Source: CAZEZY01 sp964516635
Lineage (GTDB): Bacteria > Pseudomonadota > Gammaproteobacteria > Burkholderiales > Burkholderiaceae_C
DNA: 16,671 bases
Reading direction: 5' to 3'
NCBI GenBank assembly: GCA_964516635.1
Contig: CAZEZY010000046.1
Location: 1-16,671 of the forward strand
In this document: in pieces, positions 14,915 through 16,671 of the stretch
Layout of the letters: each line of letters begins with the position of its first letter
How positions within the stretch are numbered: the first letter of the stretch is position 1
The notes under the pieces: model-generated
What the model saw: the letters and a program-made list of their open reading frames with translations, nothing else
The model's database searches: none
What the model was told of the DNA's origin: nothing
Translations under genes and position numbers: made by a program

Positions 14915-16671
14915 GCCGTTGAGTCTTTGACTTTGCGAAACAAATATGAACCATTGATCTTGCGCCACAAGCCAAAAACAGTCGTCTTGGGGAAGATGGC
15001 AATGCGTCGTACTTGGAAGGGGTCTTGGTGTAATAGGAGCGGGCCACTGTTAGTGGCTACTGCATATTGATATCCCAGCTCTTGAGCCAGTTGCTTGCTG
15101 GTCGCGTTGTGTTCGCCATACGGGTAGGCAAAAGACAGCAAAGATTCACCAACAATGGCTTCAAGATCGCGTTTGTTGCGTTCAATTTGCTCTCGTTGTT
15201 GGTCCGCGGGTAGTTGGCTAAGACGCTGGTGCGTGGTCGTGTGGCCACCAATTTCCACCAGACCCGATTCGTGCAACGCTTTGATTTCCGCAGAATTCAT
15301 CAGCGGCAACGCTTTCTCGGGGTTATCGGGTACTTCCACATCCCAGCGGTTATGGTCTTCACCCGTGACCACAAAAATCACGGCCTTTAGCTGATATTTT
15401 TTTAAAAGGGGCAGCAGCAAGTCGTGGTTGTCGCGGTAGCCATCGTCTACGGTGATCATGATGAACCGCTTTCCCGGCTGCAGTCGTCGAATAAAACCCT
15501 TCTCTGCAATATCTTTGAATGTCAGGCTTTCAAAACCCATGCGTTTGATCAGCTTGAAGTGTTTTTCCAGCATGTCCACATGGATGTATGTTCCATGCAC
15601 GCCTTTTTGGCTTTCGTCGTCAATAAACCGGTGGTACATGATGACGGGCATCTCGCGCCGCAGTTTTGATACCACCACGGTTTGGTACACATCTTCTAAC
15701 TGACTGACTACCGCATGCAGGTCATAGGCTTTTTTCACACGGGTTGAGACTTCCGCTGGGCAGTGCTGTTGAGTCACTCCCATGGCCACCAATCCCGCAA
15801 TGGTCGAAAAATCAATCGCCAGGTTTTTGGGTCCAATATCACCAAAGTTACAGGCCATGGCTGCGTCTAGGTTGTCGTTGTCCACGAGTCCTACGCAACT
15901 TGCTTCACCAATGGCCAGGGTGGGGCGTCCGCACATCAGCGCTTCGATGGCCACACGGCCCGCGCCGATCACCAAATCCGACTCAGCCATCACCTGCTGC
16001 ACATGGGCGCTGTAGCCCATAAAGGACACACGGTTTTGCATGCCTGCAAATCGATCCGTCATGGCCGATCCGGTAATCACCCTGACATCGTATTTCTCGG
16101 TGTCCAAGCATTCGGTGAGCAGCTTGTAGCACAGGTCACCTTTGGGGCCGGACAGCCGCCCAATGATGGAGACGACCGGCTTGGCGTTGACCGGGGCAGG
16201 GCACCAGGCAAAATCTTGGGTGTGTATGCCATTGCGGTTCACGAACAGTTTGTGGCCTTCGACGCCTAGGTCGGTCATCAACTGGTCACGTATGGCCTCG
16301 CAAACCGGCAGAGCCAGGTCGCCCATGGCATGAAACCTTTTGCTTGTCGCGTGTACTGGCTGACGGCCGTGCACTGTGGTCACCATCGGCGTTTGCGTCA
16401 ATGTGCATGCGATATGGCAGCTCCAGCTGGATGCTCGAGAATGCGCGTGTACCAGCTGAATTCGGTTTTTTTTGATCAGATAGATCAGATAGGCGACATG
16501 CCAAATGCGTCTGAGTAGACTGCGCTTGTTGAACCGGAGCTTGAAAAAGGGCCCGACGTGAGGTTTGGTGAGGGTGTCCGAGACGTAAACCACATGGTGA
16601 CCGCGGCGACTCAGCTCGTCTCCCACCGTGGTGGCATACACTTCAGCACCCGTGACTTCCAACTGAGACAA
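14911..16671 (-). CDS. Glycosyltransferase (GT4-like) fused to polysaccharide deacetylase, 5' end outside the window
   Basis: 586 residues are visible and the reading frame is open to the window edge; the first visible codon is TTG, probably internal (LSQLEVTGAEVYA resembles the start of a GT-B domain). Residues about 1-300 are a GT4-like glycosyltransferase: VTGAEVYATTVGDELSRRGH, VHAHSRAS, NRNGIH, VSIIGRLSGPKGDL and GAGRVAIEALMCGRPTLAIG. Only the second glutamate of the usual E-x7-E pair is present. Residues about 335-570 form a NodB-type deacetylase: VIMYHRF, motif 1 TVDDGYRDN (two aspartates), motif 2 GGHTTTH (zinc histidines) and motif 3 FAYPYGEHN, so the metal site looks intact. No signal peptide separates the domains, so both probably act in the cytoplasm, perhaps adding and then N-deacetylating a hexosamine. 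It is the first visible gene of the operon, overlapping the ligase gene by ATGA. Confidence 0.88.
   Translation of the reverse strand: MSQLEVTGAEVYATTVGDELSRRGHHVVYVSDTLTKPHVGPFFKLRFNKRSLLRRIWHVAYLIYLIKKNRIQLVHAHSRASSWSCHIACTLTQTPMVTTVHGRQPVHATSKRFHAMGDLALPVCEAIRDQLMTDLGVEGHKLFVNRNGIHTQDFAWCPAPVNAKPVVSIIGRLSGPKGDLCYKLLTECLDTEKYDVRVITGSAMTDRFAGMQNRVSFMGYSAHVQQVMAESDLVIGAGRVAIEALMCGRPTLAIGEASCVGLVDNDNLDAAMACNFGDIGPKNLAIDFSTIAGLVAMGVTQQHCPAEVSTRVKKAYDLHAVVSQLEDVYQTVVVSKLRREMPVIMYHRFIDDESQKGVHGTYIHVDMLEKHFKLIKRMGFESLTFKDIAEKGFIRRLQPGKRFIMITVDDGYRDNHDLLLPLLKKYQLKAVIFVVTGEDHNRWDVEVPDNPEKALPLMNSAEIKALHESGLVEIGGHTTTHQRLSQLPADQQREQIERNKRDLEAIVGESLLSFAYPYGEHNATSKQLAQELGYQYAVATNSGPLLLHQDPFQVRRIAIFPKTTVFGLWRKINGSYLFRKVKDSTA
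16466..16473. repeat. T8/A8 homopolymer tract in the glycosyltransferase-deacetylase gene
   Basis: Eight consecutive T on the + strand (A on the coding strand) encode the lysines of IKKNRI in the N-terminal glycosyltransferase domain. A one-base slip would truncate the fusion protein before both active sites. A tandem 9-bp repeat (GATCAGATA twice, 16474-16491), encoding YLIYLI, lies directly beside it. Confidence 0.75.

Noticed and set aside
16474..16491. Tandem 9-bp repeat (GATCAGATA twice)
   Set aside because: It encodes YLIYLI in a hydrophobic helix in frame; two copies are not enough to claim a functional repeat.
1..16671. CRISPR arrays, insertion sequences, phage genes or toxin-antitoxin pairs
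   Set aside because: No spaced direct repeats, transposase-like frames, terminal inverted repeats or small paired genes were seen on either strand.

Overview
The window is about 16.7 kb of a GC-rich (roughly 60-68% in the lines I counted) proteobacterial chromosome. The order rplT-pheS-pheT-ihfA, the PheS and IHF-alpha sequences, and the heptose/LPS core genes downstream point to a beta-proteobacterium. Order Burkholderiales, probably family Comamonadaceae, is my inference from gene style; no database search was possible.

Region 1 (15-4360, + strand) is translation and nucleoid housekeeping: ribosomal protein L20, both subunits of phenylalanyl-tRNA synthetase, and the alpha subunit of integration host factor. 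Between rplT and pheS lies a compact candidate phenylalanine attenuator. It has a six-codon ORF (M-D-D-G-F-F) overlapping the rplT stop, a hairpin that contains its two Phe codons, and a GC-rich hairpin followed by five T. It sits where E. coli carries the pheM leader and attenuator, but its sequence is unrelated.

Region 2 (4306-4860, - strand) is a lone DNA-repair gene, an O6-methylguanine-DNA methyltransferase (ogt). It converges on ihfA with a 55-bp overlap and diverges from the sugar operon.

Region 3 (4895-12868, + strand) supplies activated heptose and begins LPS inner-core assembly: phosphomannomutase/phosphoglucomutase, GmhA, HldE, a GT9 glycosyltransferase, GmhB, a GT32-type glycosyltransferase, HldD and heptosyltransferase II (WaaF). 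All four enzymes from sedoheptulose 7-phosphate to ADP-L-glycero-D-manno-heptose are present, and two GT9 proteins are candidates to use it. Several genes overlap by ATGA or abut, so they are probably translationally coupled. hldD-waaF follows a 54-bp gap with a possible -10 element.

Region 4 (12825-16671, - strand) is a three-gene operon transcribed towards waaF. It encodes a glycosyltransferase fused to a polysaccharide deacetylase (5' end outside the window), an O-antigen ligase/polymerase-type membrane protein, and a GT2 glycosyltransferase. These genes overlap by ATGA. The 3' half of the operon is clearly more AT-rich than the rest and contains several 8-bp homopolymer tracts, as expected of a variable, possibly acquired, surface-polysaccharide module.

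I found no rRNA, tRNA, IS element, CRISPR array or phage gene. No stretch over 300 bp lacks a gene. The best candidates for something not already described are the MDDGFF attenuator and the glycosyltransferase-deacetylase fusion beside the ligase.
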